From assembly GCA_964613385.1 (NCBI GenBank), contig CAZTGZ010000014.1:6697-70696 (forward strand): a stretch of DNA of 64,000 bases. Reading direction: 5' to 3'. Each line of letters begins with the position of its first letter. The first letter of the stretch is position 1. Positions 26,480-35,276 of the stretch are shown here, piece after piece. The stretch is from CAZTGZ01 sp964613385. GTDB taxonomy: Bacteria; Bacteroidota; Bacteroidia; NS11-12g; UBA9320. The notes below the pieces were generated by a model, which was not told where the DNA came from, searched no databases, and saw only the letters and a program-made list of their open reading frames with translations. The translations under genes were made by a program, and so were the position numbers.

Positions 26480-27798
26480 AAATTGCCGTAATTGGAACAG
26501 GCTATGTGGGCCTTGTAACCGGAACCTGTCTTGCAGAAGTTGGAACCGACGTAACCTGTATTGATATTGATCAAAAAAAAATTGATGGGTTGAAAAACGG
26601 CATCATGCCAATTTATGAACCCGGCCTGGAAGAAATGGTGGTGCGCAATTACCAGAAGGGCAAAATCCACTTCAGTACCAGTCTGGCCGAAGGCATTAAG
26701 GATTGCGATGTTGCTTTTATTGCCGTGGGAACACCTCCGGATGAAGATGGCAGTGCCGATTTAAAATATGTGCTGGGGGTAGCTTCTGAAATCGGAAGAC
26801 ATATGAACAGCTATGGCGTTATTGTGACCAAAAGTACGGTTCCGGTAGGTACGGCTGAAAAAGTGAGAAATGCCGTAGCCGGCGAACTGGCCAAACGGGG
26901 TGCAGATATTCCGTTTGATATTGCTTCGAATCCTGAGTTTCTCAAAGAAGGCGCGGCCATCGATGACTTTATGCGTCCGGACCGGATTGTGGTTGGGGTA
27001 GATTCTGAACGGGCAGAAGAAGTGATGCGCAAATTGTACAAGCCATTTATCATGAACGGGCATCCATTAATTTTTATGGATATACCTTCTGCTGAGATGA
27101 CCAAATATGCTGCCAACGCCATGCTGGCTACCCGTATCAGTTTTATGAACGACATCGCCAATTTGTGTGAAATCATGGGAGCAGATGTCAATAAGGTTCG
27201 TCAAGGTATCGGCAGCGATCCACGCATTGGCAGCCGTTTTATTTATGCCGGTATTGGTTATGGTGGATCCTGTTTCCCAAAGGATGTAAAAGCGCTGATT
27301 AAAACCGCCAAGGAAAACGGATATACCATGCGCTTGCTGGAATCGGTTGAAGAGGTTAATGAAGATCAGAAGACGCTGTTGTTCAATAAGATACAGGATT
27401 ATTTTTCCGGAAATTTGAACGGAAAGAATTTTGCCATGTGGGGATTGAGTTTTAAACCCAATACGGACGATATGCGCGAAGCTCCATCATTGGTTTTGAT
27501 TGATCATATTCTGAATTCGGGTGGAAAGGTGAAGGCCTACGATCCGGTTGCCACACACGAAGCACAACGCATAGTGGGCGAAAAAATCGAATTTTGTGAA
27601 GAACCATATGAGGCGTTGTCAGGTGCGGATGCCTTGTTGATTGTGACCGAATGGAGCGAATTTAAGTTGCCGGATTTTGACAGGATAAAGGCCTCATTGA
27701 ACCACAAAGTGATATTTGACGGAAGAAATATTTACGATTTCCAGGAAATGAAGGAGTTGGGATTTGACTATTTCTGCGTTGGGCTTAAAACAAACTAA
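26476..27798 (+). CDS. ugd: UDP-glucose 6-dehydrogenase
   Basis: 440 residues. Oxidises UDP-glucose to UDP-glucuronate with two NAD+. The N-terminal Rossmann site is MKIAVIGTGYVGLVTGTCLA, the central SNPEFLKEGAAIDDFMRPDR segment is diagnostic of the UDP-glucose type (rather than WbpA), and the catalytic cysteine is Cys266 in GYGGSCFPKD. The C-terminal domain has SFKPNTDDMREAPS. It overlaps the aminotransferase stop through ATGA and is followed 7 bases later by the UDP-xylose synthase, which uses its product. Confidence 0.95.
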   Translation: MKIAVIGTGYVGLVTGTCLAEVGTDVTCIDIDQKKIDGLKNGIMPIYEPGLEEMVVRNYQKGKIHFSTSLAEGIKDCDVAFIAVGTPPDEDGSADLKYVLGVASEIGRHMNSYGVIVTKSTVPVGTAEKVRNAVAGELAKRGADIPFDIASNPEFLKEGAAIDDFMRPDRIVVGVDSERAEEVMRKLYKPFIMNGHPLIFMDIPSAEMTKYAANAMLATRISFMNDIANLCEIMGADVNKVRQGIGSDPRIGSRFIYAGIGYGGSCFPKDVKALIKTAKENGYTMRLLESVEEVNEDQKTLLFNKIQDYFSGNLNGKNFAMWGLSFKPNTDDMREAPSLVLIDHILNSGGKVKAYDPVATHEAQRIVGEKIEFCEEPYEALSGADALLIVTEWSEFKLPDFDRIKASLNHKVIFDGRNIYDFQEMKELGFDYFCVGLKTN

Positions 27799-27805
27799 AA
27801 CGAAT

Positions 27806-28789
27806 ATGTCGAAAAGGATATTGATCACCGGAGGTGCCGGCTTTTTAGGTTCACATTTATGCGAAAGGTTTATTCGGGAAGGCTACAGGGTCATTGCCAT
27901 GGACAACCTGATTACCGGCGACATGAAGAATATAGAGCATTTGATGCCGTTGGAGAATTTCGAGTTTTATCACCACGACGTTAGTAAGTATATTCATATT
28001 CCAGGTGATCTGGATTATATCCTGCACTTCGCTTCTCCCGCCAGCCCGATTGATTATTTAAAAATTCCGATTCAGACCCTGAAGGTCAGTTCATTGGGGA
28101 CACATAATTGTTTGGGACTGGCATTGGCCAAAAATGCCAGAATTCTGGTGGCGAGTACCTCTGAAGTGTACGGTGATCCTTTGGTACATCCGCAGAATGA
28201 AGAATACTGGGGAAATGTGAATCCGGTGGGACCGCGAGGAGTGTACGATGAAGCTAAGCGTTTTCAGGAAGCCATCACCATGGCCTACCATACCTATCAT
28301 GGGGTAGAGACCCGTATCGTGCGCATATTTAACACTTATGGTCCTAGAATGCGTTTGAACGACGGGCGTGCATTGCCGGCATTTATCGGGCAGGCTTTGC
28401 GGGGCGAAGACATCACCGTTTTTGGGGATGGAAGTCAGACCCGTTCATTTTGCTATGTAGATGATTTGGTGGAGGGGATTTACCGTTTGCTGATGAGTGA
28501 TTATGCATCTCCCGTTAACATCGGGAATCCGGATGAGATATCGATACTGGATTTTGCCAAAGAGATCATTGCCCTGACCGGAACGGAGCAGAAGATTGTA
28601 TTGAAGCCTTTGCCGACGGATGATCCGAAGCAACGTCAGCCGGACATTACATTGGCCAAGCAGATACTGGACTGGGAGCCTAAGGTGAATCGTGCCGAGG
28701 GATTAAAAGTGACTTACGAGTACTTCCGCAATTTGCCGAAAGAGGATTTGTATAAATATGCGAATCATCGGGAGTTTGGGAAGAAGTGA
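27806..28789 (+). CDS. UDP-glucuronate decarboxylase (UDP-xylose synthase)
   Basis: 327 residues from the ATG at 27806; the frame is open further upstream to a TTG inside ugd, but MSKRILITGGAGFLG is the natural start. It is an extended SDR enzyme with the NAD motif GGAGFLGSH at 9-17 and the catalytic Tyr147-x3-Lys151 in GVYDEAKRF. STSEVYGDPLVHPQ and RIFNTYGPRMRLNDGR are characteristic of UDP-xylose synthases. It converts UDP-glucuronate to UDP-xylose. With ugd it forms a two-step route from UDP-glucose to UDP-xylose for a surface glycan. Last gene of the operon. Confidence 0.92.
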   Translation: MSKRILITGGAGFLGSHLCERFIREGYRVIAMDNLITGDMKNIEHLMPLENFEFYHHDVSKYIHIPGDLDYILHFASPASPIDYLKIPIQTLKVSSLGTHNCLGLALAKNARILVASTSEVYGDPLVHPQNEEYWGNVNPVGPRGVYDEAKRFQEAITMAYHTYHGVETRIVRIFNTYGPRMRLNDGRALPAFIGQALRGEDITVFGDGSQTRSFCYVDDLVEGIYRLLMSDYASPVNIGNPDEISILDFAKEIIALTGTEQKIVLKPLPTDDPKQRQPDITLAKQILDWEPKVNRAEGLKVTYEYFRNLPKEDLYKYANHREFGKK

Positions 28790-28992
28790 GGGGGTAAATT
28801 GAAGCGTTAAAAACGCTCTGCATTTGTATTCGTTCCTAGAGTTTTCAGAACGATAATAATTGGAAAGATCGCGAACGAGTTTGTGGTTCGATCTCCGAAT
28901 CATGCGTTTCCTTGACATCCTATCCAACTGCAGAATCAGATTTTTCTGAATTGCCAATCTGATGCGATTATGCTCATCGTTTATATCCAATC

Positions 28993-29079
28993 GGAATATT
29001 TTGTACTAATTTTTCCATTATATTGGAAATATTTGTACTATATTTTCCGTTATAATGGAATTTTTCATACTTTTGATGT
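28993..29079 (+). repeat. 32-bp tandem repeats with palindromes upstream of the ATPase gene
   Basis: Two full units (28993-29024 and 29025-29056) plus a partial third repeat at exactly 32 bases. Each begins GGAA and contains a GTACTA core. Junctions form near-palindromes TTCCATTATATTGGAA (29013-29028) and TTCCGTTATAATGGAA (29045-29060). The array ends at the start codon at 29080 and contains TACTTTTG (29068-29075), a perfect -7 box. The arrangement suggests cooperative binding of a dimeric repressor. The rest of 28790-28992 holds nothing I can support. Confidence 0.7.
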
Positions 29080-30222
29080 ATGGAACTCATTCATCGAAAA
29101 CTGGAAAAGCTGCTGGATACCTGGATGTTCAAAGGCAAAGCTCTTCTGTTAATAGGTCCACGGCAGGTTGGTAAAACCACATTGCTTCAGGGATTGACTC
29201 AAAAGATGCCGGACCAATGTCTATGGTTGAATGCAGATTTGCCGGATATAAGAGCAATGCTACAAAATCCAACCTTGCAAGGCCTGAACAATTTGATCGG
29301 TCCCTATAAAATACTGATCATCGATGAAGTTCAACGACTTCCCAATGCAGGATTACTGCTCAAAATTATTGTTGACAATTTCAAAGAGGTTCAATGCATT
29401 GCCACCGGTTCGTCTTCACTGGAAATTTCCGAAACCATTTTTGAACCGCTGACCGGCAGGTATATCCAATTCAACCTGTACCCGTTCTCACTTGCCGAAT
29501 TATATCCTCGTTCAACCTCATTTGAGCTCAAACAGAATCTTGAATTTCATCTTATTTATGGTCTGTATCCTGAAATATCGACCCAACGGGATCTGGCAGA
29601 AACCTTACTTCAAAATATATCAGACCAATATCTGTACAAAGATGTTTTGAGCTGGAAAGACATTCGAAAACCGGAATTGCTCGACAAATTGCTCAAGTTG
29701 CTGGCCTGGCAAATTGGTTCAGAAGCCAATATCCATGAATTGGCAAATCAACTTCGTGTCAAGTCTGAAACGGTAGAAAGTTATATCGACTTACTCGAAA
29801 AATCATTTGTCATATTCCGTCTTCGCTCCTACAGCACCAACGAGCGCAAGGAAGTAAGCAAAATGAGCAAGATTTACTTTTGGGACAATGGCATACGCAA
29901 CGCTGTTTTGGGCAAATTTGACGGCCTTAAAATCCGGAATGACCTCGGGCCATTATGGGAGAATTTCATCCTGGCCGAAAGATTGAAATACCTGCGTTGG
30001 TCAGGTAGCCGGGCGAAAAGCTATTTCTGGAGGAATTACAATCAAAGTGAGGTAGATTATGTAGAAATCGATGGCGAAAAGATGCATGGCTATGAAATGA
30101 AATGGAATGTTGCACCGAAGCGTAAAGTGCGTGTGACGAGAGCCTTTACCAATATGTATGAACATGCGAATACTGCGGTTGTAATGCCGGAAGACATGAT
30201 GGAGTTTGTTGGGATGGGGTAG
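29080..30222 (+). CDS. AAA-type ATPase with C-terminal DUF4143 domain
   Basis: 380 residues. Walker A is GPRQVGKTTLL (26-36) and Walker B is KILIIDEVQRLP (Asp82). A sensor-like CIATGSSSLEI follows. A winged-helix-like section (ELANQLRVKSETVESYIDLLEKSFVIFRL) precedes the DUF4143 region, whose FWRNYNQSEVDYVEIDGEKMHGYEMKWN pattern resembles a PD-(D/E)xK nuclease core. The family is widespread and poorly characterised; roles in mobile elements, toxin-like systems or DNA transactions have been suggested. It stands alone with a repeat-rich promoter and an almost leaderless start. Cytoplasmic. Confidence 0.9.
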   Translation: MELIHRKLEKLLDTWMFKGKALLLIGPRQVGKTTLLQGLTQKMPDQCLWLNADLPDIRAMLQNPTLQGLNNLIGPYKILIIDEVQRLPNAGLLLKIIVDNFKEVQCIATGSSSLEISETIFEPLTGRYIQFNLYPFSLAELYPRSTSFELKQNLEFHLIYGLYPEISTQRDLAETLLQNISDQYLYKDVLSWKDIRKPELLDKLLKLLAWQIGSEANIHELANQLRVKSETVESYIDLLEKSFVIFRLRSYSTNERKEVSKMSKIYFWDNGIRNAVLGKFDGLKIRNDLGPLWENFILAERLKYLRWSGSRAKSYFWRNYNQSEVDYVEIDGEKMHGYEMKWNVAPKRKVRVTRAFTNMYEHANTAVVMPEDMMEFVGMG

Positions 30223-30259
30223 ATGTGAAGGTTCTGCTAAAACTTTTAATCCCTATGCC

Positions 30260-30664
30260 TTATATATCCATTCTAAAAGCATTTTCCCCAAACTTCTCCA
30301 TTTCAAACATACCTTCCTTGTATTTCCGCAACACCTTTCGTTCAGGAATAACAATGTATTGAATATTCAGCCATCGGTTTTTGTATTGCAAAAGTCCGTT
30401 TTCGTCTGTACGACCTAATAATTTTAGTTCGAAAAATTCACAAGTGGCTTTCAATCCATTTTCATTCAAATAATTGATTAATTCAGGTGCGTAATGCCCG
30501 GTGACATATATACTTAATCCGGGCAGTGCCTGGCCTGAGGTAGTATCCTCAACCCTGATAAATATGTATTCTGTCCGGTGTTTTATATTGAGATATACCA
30601 GTTTCCATATTACAGCCACAAATCCAAAAGCTGCCAACAACCACAGTTGCCAATACCAGACCAT
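30260..30664 (-). CDS. small membrane-anchored protein, unknown
   Basis: 134 residues: an N-terminal transmembrane helix (WYWQLWLLAAFGFVAVIWKLVY), then a soluble domain with IFIRVEDTTSGQALPGLSIYV and GRTDENGLLQYKN. That pattern resembles carboxypeptidase-regulatory or transthyretin-like folds often found in periplasmic proteins. Function unknown. Its ATG overlaps the stop codon of the upstream 56-residue gene (TGATG), so the two are translationally coupled. It is the last gene of the LemA/DUF2207 cluster. Confidence 0.7.
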   Translation of the reverse strand: MVWYWQLWLLAAFGFVAVIWKLVYLNIKHRTEYIFIRVEDTTSGQALPGLSIYVTGHYAPELINYLNENGLKATCEFFELKLLGRTDENGLLQYKNRWLNIQYIVIPERKVLRKYKEGMFEMEKFGENAFRMDI

Positions 30665-30834
30665 CAGGTATTGGAATCTGAACGGTTCAACAAAATTTCA
30701 TCGACTGTTTCCTGAGGTGATTTTCCCTCCATATCAAACGCCATATAAACAAGATCTTCGTCGAGTTCTATATCCTTCAAACCTTTGTCCTTCAGGATAG
30801 AAATCAAATCCTTTTTCCAATCATCAAATGTCAT
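30664..30834 (-). CDS. 56-residue acidic protein, unknown
   Basis: Short gene starting MTFDDWKKDLISILKDKGLK and ending NRSDSNT. The product is acidic and probably helical, with no signal or membrane segment. It is supported by the TGATG overlap with the next gene and by starting only 17 bases after the DUF2207 stop codon. No family recognised. Confidence 0.6.
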   Translation of the reverse strand: MTFDDWKKDLISILKDKGLKDIELDEDLVYMAFDMEGKSPQETVDEILLNRSDSNT

Positions 30835-30850
30835 ATTCAAATCATTTCAA

Positions 30851-33016
30851 TCACCAGCCACCGCCTCCTCCGCCTCCGCCGCCACCGCCACTGCTGCCAC
30901 CGCCAAAACTACCTCCGCTGCTTGAAGAGGGGGGCGAGGATGCAGAACTGATGGTGCCACCCAATGATCCGCTGAGTGTGCCGCTCATGCTCTGCACCCA
31001 ATTTCCGCTACCGATATCCCGATACCAGTTCGGTTGATAACCATTTTGATATTGCGCCTTTTCCAGCGTTTCTCTGAATTGATCAGACCAGTCGGATTCA
31101 CAACCTAAGGCAACAGCAAACGGGAGATATTTCTCATACAAAGCCGGCGTTTTTTCTGGTGGATTCATGGTATTCAACCGAATTTCTTCGGCAGCTTTTA
31201 AATACATGATAAACCCTTTGATTTCGGCTATCAGCTTTTGTCCGGCCGCATTATACGAAGGCATCAGTCGATAGAACAAAACCTGCATAAGAATGTACAT
31301 CAAGAGTCCGATACATGCATAGGCGAATGTCCATCCATTGGGCGTATGATCCATCATCAGAAAAACAAAAGTTCCGATACCAGCAAGCAGGCCGAGTATA
31401 TTTCCAAATATCATATATCGGTTATTCAAAGAGAAAAAGCCAGAAAGCGACTTCGGTTCTTGAAGGTAGTTTTCTTCACAGTATTTCTGCACCTCATTAC
31501 TAAAGCGAAGCATCACCGGATTATACTCTCCCTTTATGATAACCGTATTTGCCGGGGCGCCAATTTCCTGCATAAATGGTTCATATGAAGTAGACAAAGG
31601 TCGCGTGAAGTCGTTTTCCTTAATGTAATACGCATCCTTCTTAAAGAGTCCGGATGTTTTTCCCAATTCAATCCGGATATATCGGTTTACTCCGAAATCG
31701 AGCAGCGTGGCAGCGACCAGTTTGGAAGAAAATTTCTGATCGTGGATATAGCCGAGTCCTGCCGGTGGAAAGCCGACCGGAGGGCTAAATTGCGGAAATG
31801 GAGTTCCGGAGAGTTTATCTCTGCCTACTTTAAGCCAGCTGATAAAATTGACCAGGGCAGCCAAAACAAATGCCAGGGGAAAAAGCAAGGCATCCGGATT
31901 GTCAGCTACAAAGCGGATTACTTTTTTACTTAATACCGGCTTAGTCACAAAACCATTTGAGAAACTAACCGCAGCCGTAAGTCCTTCGTTTGGTTGAAGG
32001 GCACGGGTCGTAATAACGGAAATGGAATGTGAAATCGAATCATAATAGCTGATGCAATTGTGTGCCGCGCTTCCTGACAAACCGGTATAACATTCTTCTT
32101 CGATTAATGTGCACTTATCCGGAATATAGATGGTACATCCCGCCTGTTCGATGGTAAAGTCCCATCCATTCCCCGTCACGTTCCAATAAACCTCATCGTA
32201 CCGGTCATTTTGAAGCAATTGATGGTCTGATTTATAATGAATTACATAGGTATGGAGGCCATTTTCGAGCCACACATCAGATTTACCCAGATACAACAGG
32301 ATCCCGTTCTTATGTTTATCCATGTGCCAGGGTTCGGATTTTCCGTTGCGCAATACACTGATTAGTTCGAAAGTCGTGTTGGTTTCAAATCCGAACTTAC
32401 CCTCATAGGTGAGTGGGAAAGAACGCACAATTCCCCTTTTAATCTGATTATTGGTATTGTGTTGAATTTCTTCATTTCCGGCATCGGTATAACGGCTGTT
32501 CGATTCTCCGTCGCCATTAAAAACAACAATGGTCTCCTTAATATCCAGTTTACCCGAGGGTTCTACTTTGATCACAGTCTGAAAATCTGCAATGCGGTCG
32601 CTCATGTCGAAATTGAGCCATTTTCTCAAGGAAGGGGTTTGATATACCGCCTGTCTCAGTGCGGTATGAAAAGCCTTTTCATATTGTTCTTTCACCATGG
32701 CATATCCTTTAGTTCCTGGTGCAGCATGGATGGACGTGTGGTTATAATACTCCACCAACTTGAATTCTTTTACCAAAAAAGGATAAGCCGTTTCCCAAAG
32801 TTCGTGTCGCTGAAAATTGAAACGAATGGTGGCAATGTCGGATGGGATGTGGTTTTTATTGAGAATTGATACAAAACTTTTCTCCAAATGTGAATCATAG
32901 GTATTTGGATGAATAAAACCGGATGATATTGGAGTTATAACATTTTTTGCCAACGCCAATTGACTAAAAAAATACACAAAAAATACTAAAACATATGTTA
33001 CTATCGCCGGTTTCAT
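30851..33016 (-). CDS. DUF2207 domain membrane protein with glycine-rich tail
   Basis: 721 residues. A signal peptide (TYVLVFFVYFFSQLALA) leads to an extra N-terminal region (about 25-150) and then the DUF2207 periplasmic domain (residues about 155-365: KLDIKETIVVFNGDG, RSFPLTYEGKFGFET, YVIHYKSDHQLLQ). One membrane helix lies near 373-392 and a helical hairpin near 535-578. The C-terminus is a Ser/Gly tail ending in an uninterrupted Gly run plus Trp. DUF2207 proteins are commonly encoded beside LemA, as here (lemA is upstream on the same strand). Their function is unknown; a role in envelope maintenance is often assumed. Confidence 0.88.
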   Translation of the reverse strand: MKPAIVTYVLVFFVYFFSQLALAKNVITPISSGFIHPNTYDSHLEKSFVSILNKNHIPSDIATIRFNFQRHELWETAYPFLVKEFKLVEYYNHTSIHAAPGTKGYAMVKEQYEKAFHTALRQAVYQTPSLRKWLNFDMSDRIADFQTVIKVEPSGKLDIKETIVVFNGDGESNSRYTDAGNEEIQHNTNNQIKRGIVRSFPLTYEGKFGFETNTTFELISVLRNGKSEPWHMDKHKNGILLYLGKSDVWLENGLHTYVIHYKSDHQLLQNDRYDEVYWNVTGNGWDFTIEQAGCTIYIPDKCTLIEEECYTGLSGSAAHNCISYYDSISHSISVITTRALQPNEGLTAAVSFSNGFVTKPVLSKKVIRFVADNPDALLFPLAFVLAALVNFISWLKVGRDKLSGTPFPQFSPPVGFPPAGLGYIHDQKFSSKLVAATLLDFGVNRYIRIELGKTSGLFKKDAYYIKENDFTRPLSTSYEPFMQEIGAPANTVIIKGEYNPVMLRFSNEVQKYCEENYLQEPKSLSGFFSLNNRYMIFGNILGLLAGIGTFVFLMMDHTPNGWTFAYACIGLLMYILMQVLFYRLMPSYNAAGQKLIAEIKGFIMYLKAAEEIRLNTMNPPEKTPALYEKYLPFAVALGCESDWSDQFRETLEKAQYQNGYQPNWYRDIGSGNWVQSMSGTLSGSLGGTISSASSPPSSSSGGSFGGGSSGGGGGGGGGGGW

Positions 33017-33109
33017 CCTAATATCAGAACTCGATCAATCAACTATAGAAATTAATATTGCTGTGTATTTTTAGAGAATTCTTTCGCAAATTGTATGTTC
33101 AAGTATCAG

Positions 33110-34096
33110 TTAAAATCTTCTAAATGGCCTAACCCTGAATTTTTGGAAATAAGCACCATTGTGCACATAAACCGGATAATCCTTAAATTGATGAAAAGTT
33201 GGCGAATAACACATAAACCCGTTTACATTGGTACGTGTTGAAGTAGCAATTTCAGACAAGAGGCTCGGATTTGGATGCTTTTCGGTCAAAAAATCTGCAT
33301 CTGAATGATTCATTAGAACACTCTGGTAAAGATATCCATTCATCAATGCCAGATTCAACTCAAACATAGAAGGTAAATACCAATCAGAATAGCCACCACC
33401 TGTAAATGTATCACACCCCAATGCAGCATATTCACCTGATCCATAAAACTGAACAAAAAACTCTGTATTGTATTTCCCATCCCATGATGTGTTCTCATTA
33501 GGACCCGTTGTATAATATTTCGCTAACGTCATATTTTCATCAAGATACTTCAAAGACATGATTAATCCGTGTTGCTCTCCGGTACTATCGGTATTCAGAC
33601 TAACTATAATTCCTCCGCCGTACAATTCGCCGATAAAATGCCTCTTTTTTGGTTCCACAATCATCGGTTTGTATCTCACGCTGTCTGCTATACTCGCCGT
33701 TCTAGCATGCAAGGCATACGGTACGCTCAGCAATTGTGTACTCCCGGTGATTGTATAGTTGTTCCCTCCGGCAGGGTCTATCTCTGTAAGCAGATAATAA
33801 GGTCCGTCAGCCCAATTGATACTGTCGAAATATCCGGTAATAGGTTGGTCTCCGGCACCGATGATGATGCTTACCAGTCCGTTTTCATTGGTTTTCGGAC
33901 TGTGGTGTTCACTGTAAATGGCGTTCCCGAAGGGTTTCTGGTACAAAATGCTGATGCGCATACCCACCGTTTGATTAACCACCGGTTGGTTGCTGCTGTT
34001 TCTCACCACCGCCTGGTAGCTGAACATAGAAGGTGATTGAGCCAATGTGATCACGGGCAGTATGAAGGCAATAAGATATAAAATTGACTTTTTCAT
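33110..34096 (-). CDS. secreted protein with DUF1566/Lcl-like C-terminal domain
   Basis: 328 residues. After the signal peptide (ILYLIAFILPVITLAQ) comes SPSMFSYQAVVRNSSNQPV, a region very common at the N-terminus of secreted Bacteroidota proteins with tail-fibre-like architecture (beta-sandwich up to SVPYALHARTA). The C-terminal half has TFTGGGYSDWYLPSMFELN, the signature of DUF1566/Lcl domains, a lectin-like fold. It starts 3 bases after the stop codon of the short T9SS gene, so the two form a unit. It lacks a sorting domain of its own. Confidence 0.82.
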   Translation of the reverse strand: MKKSILYLIAFILPVITLAQSPSMFSYQAVVRNSSNQPVVNQTVGMRISILYQKPFGNAIYSEHHSPKTNENGLVSIIIGAGDQPITGYFDSINWADGPYYLLTEIDPAGGNNYTITGSTQLLSVPYALHARTASIADSVRYKPMIVEPKKRHFIGELYGGGIIVSLNTDSTGEQHGLIMSLKYLDENMTLAKYYTTGPNENTSWDGKYNTEFFVQFYGSGEYAALGCDTFTGGGYSDWYLPSMFELNLALMNGYLYQSVLMNHSDADFLTEKHPNPSLLSEIATSTRTNVNGFMCYSPTFHQFKDYPVYVHNGAYFQKFRVRPFRRF

Positions 34097-34099
34097 GGT

Positions 34100-34570
34100 T
34101 TATTTTTTAATGATTTTCTGACTTTGGATGATTTGATTTTCTTCGTAAATACTCAGTATATAGGCGGATGCCCGAAGTCCTTCCGCCGGAATTTTAGCTT
34201 GATTATCGGTGAAATTGCCTTTTAACACCTCTCTACCTTGCAAATCCAATAGCACCCATCGGCACAATTCAGCATTGCCTTCCGTTATTTCGAGCAACAA
34301 GCCCTCTGTCACGGGATTGGGATATACGCGGGTTTGAACGGACGACACCTTCAAACGTTTAACCGATTGAGGACTCAGATCCCATACTTGTTGCACTCCC
34401 TGAGAAACAGAAAATGAATCGTTCTTTACTGAAGTAAAAGCGATCTGCCCCACAGAAACGGAGACACTGCCTCCCGTTCCCGTGAAACTTCCTCCGGAAC
34501 TATGTACCGATTGCTGGGCTAACACCTGCGTGGTGAGGAAAAACAAACATATGATACAGGATATTTTCAT
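34100..34570 (-). CDS. short T9SS type A sorting-domain protein
   Basis: 156 residues: signal peptide (IICLFFLTTQVLAQQ), a short Ser/Gly-rich stretch (SVSVGQIAFTS, VSQGVQQVWDL) and a complete type A sorting domain (VYPNPVTEGLLLEI, LLDLQGREVL, LRASAYILSI). Only about 65 residues separate the signal and sorting domain, so there is almost no cargo. Such mini-proteins often precede a DUF1566-type partner, as here. Probably exported by T9SS and cell-surface attached. It begins 11 bases after the lemA stop. Confidence 0.85.
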   Translation of the reverse strand: MKISCIICLFFLTTQVLAQQSVHSSGGSFTGTGGSVSVSVGQIAFTSVKNDSFSVSQGVQQVWDLSPQSVKRLKVSSVQTRVYPNPVTEGLLLEITEGNAELCRWVLLDLQGREVLKGNFTDNQAKIPAEGLRASAYILSIYEENQIIQSQKIIKK

Positions 34571-34581
34571 CTTGATGTATT

Positions 34582-35136
34582 TTAGAAATTAACTTTTGGA
34601 GCCGACTGACTTCCTTCTTCCGCCTGAAAAAACTTCTCTGCATTGAATCCGAAAATACCGGCCATCAGATTCTTCGGAAATACACCAATGGATTGATTGT
34701 ATTCCCGAACCGTGCCGTTGTAATATCTTCTGGCATAGTTCAACTCACCTTCAATTTTTTCCAGACTTCCCTGTAAAGCAAGAAAATTGGCATTGGCTTT
34801 CAGGTCGGGATAATTTTCGGATAAGGCAAAAACATCGGCGAGAGCGCGAGTCATGGTAGCATCCAGATCTACTTTTTCGGTATTCGAATTGGCTTTGAGT
34901 CCGCGGTTTCTAAGAGCGATCACATCGGTAAGTGTTTTGTTTTCATGTCCCGCATAGCCTTTCACCGTTTCAACCAAATTTGGGATAAGATCGAAACGCT
35001 GCTGCAAGCCGGCATCTACACCTGAAAACCCCTCCTGAACAAGGATTCGCTCTTTGGTGAGTTCGTTGTAGATAGCTACCATCCACAACAACAGGATGGC
35101 CGATATGGAAAGAATGACAATGGTAATGATGCTCAT
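34582..35136 (-). CDS. lemA: LemA family protein
   Basis: 184 residues from the ATG at 35136: one N-terminal membrane helix (TIVILSISAILLLWMVAIY) and a coiled helical domain. The family signature NELTKERILVQEGFSGVDAGLQQR matches, followed by DLIPNLVETVKGY and ARRYYNGTVREYNQSIGVFP. The frame continues 16 codons upstream to 35184, but a TAGGTTTG promoter box at 35187 makes that start unlikely. LemA is an inner-membrane protein of unclear function, often paired with a TPM/DUF2207 protein; here the DUF2207 gene is on the same strand downstream. Confidence 0.93.
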   Translation of the reverse strand: MSIITIVILSISAILLLWMVAIYNELTKERILVQEGFSGVDAGLQQRFDLIPNLVETVKGYAGHENKTLTDVIALRNRGLKANSNTEKVDLDATMTRALADVFALSENYPDLKANANFLALQGSLEKIEGELNYARRYYNGTVREYNQSIGVFPKNLMAGIFGFNAEKFFQAEEGSQSAPKVNF

Positions 35137-35186
35137 GGTTGTGATTGATTTATGAAAACTCAAACCGGCTTTCCCGGAATTCATAG

Positions 35187-35194
35187 CAAACCTA
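35187..35194 (-). promoter_or_regulatory. putative -7 element for the lemA cluster
   Basis: TAGGTTTG on the minus strand matches TAnnTTTG exactly and lies 51 bases before the chosen lemA start. No -33 TTG at the standard distance. Confidence 0.4.
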
Positions 35195-35276
35195 AGCCCC
35201 TATAAATTCTCATTCGTAGTCATTTAATAAATGGTTTTGTTGAATTCATTTTTGACTAAAATGGATACATATTCGG

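Noticed and set aside
28703..28990. 95-residue minus-strand frame overlapping the end of the UDP-xylose synthase gene
   Set aside because: Basic, low-complexity product with no motif; overlaps a certain gene and has no promoter.
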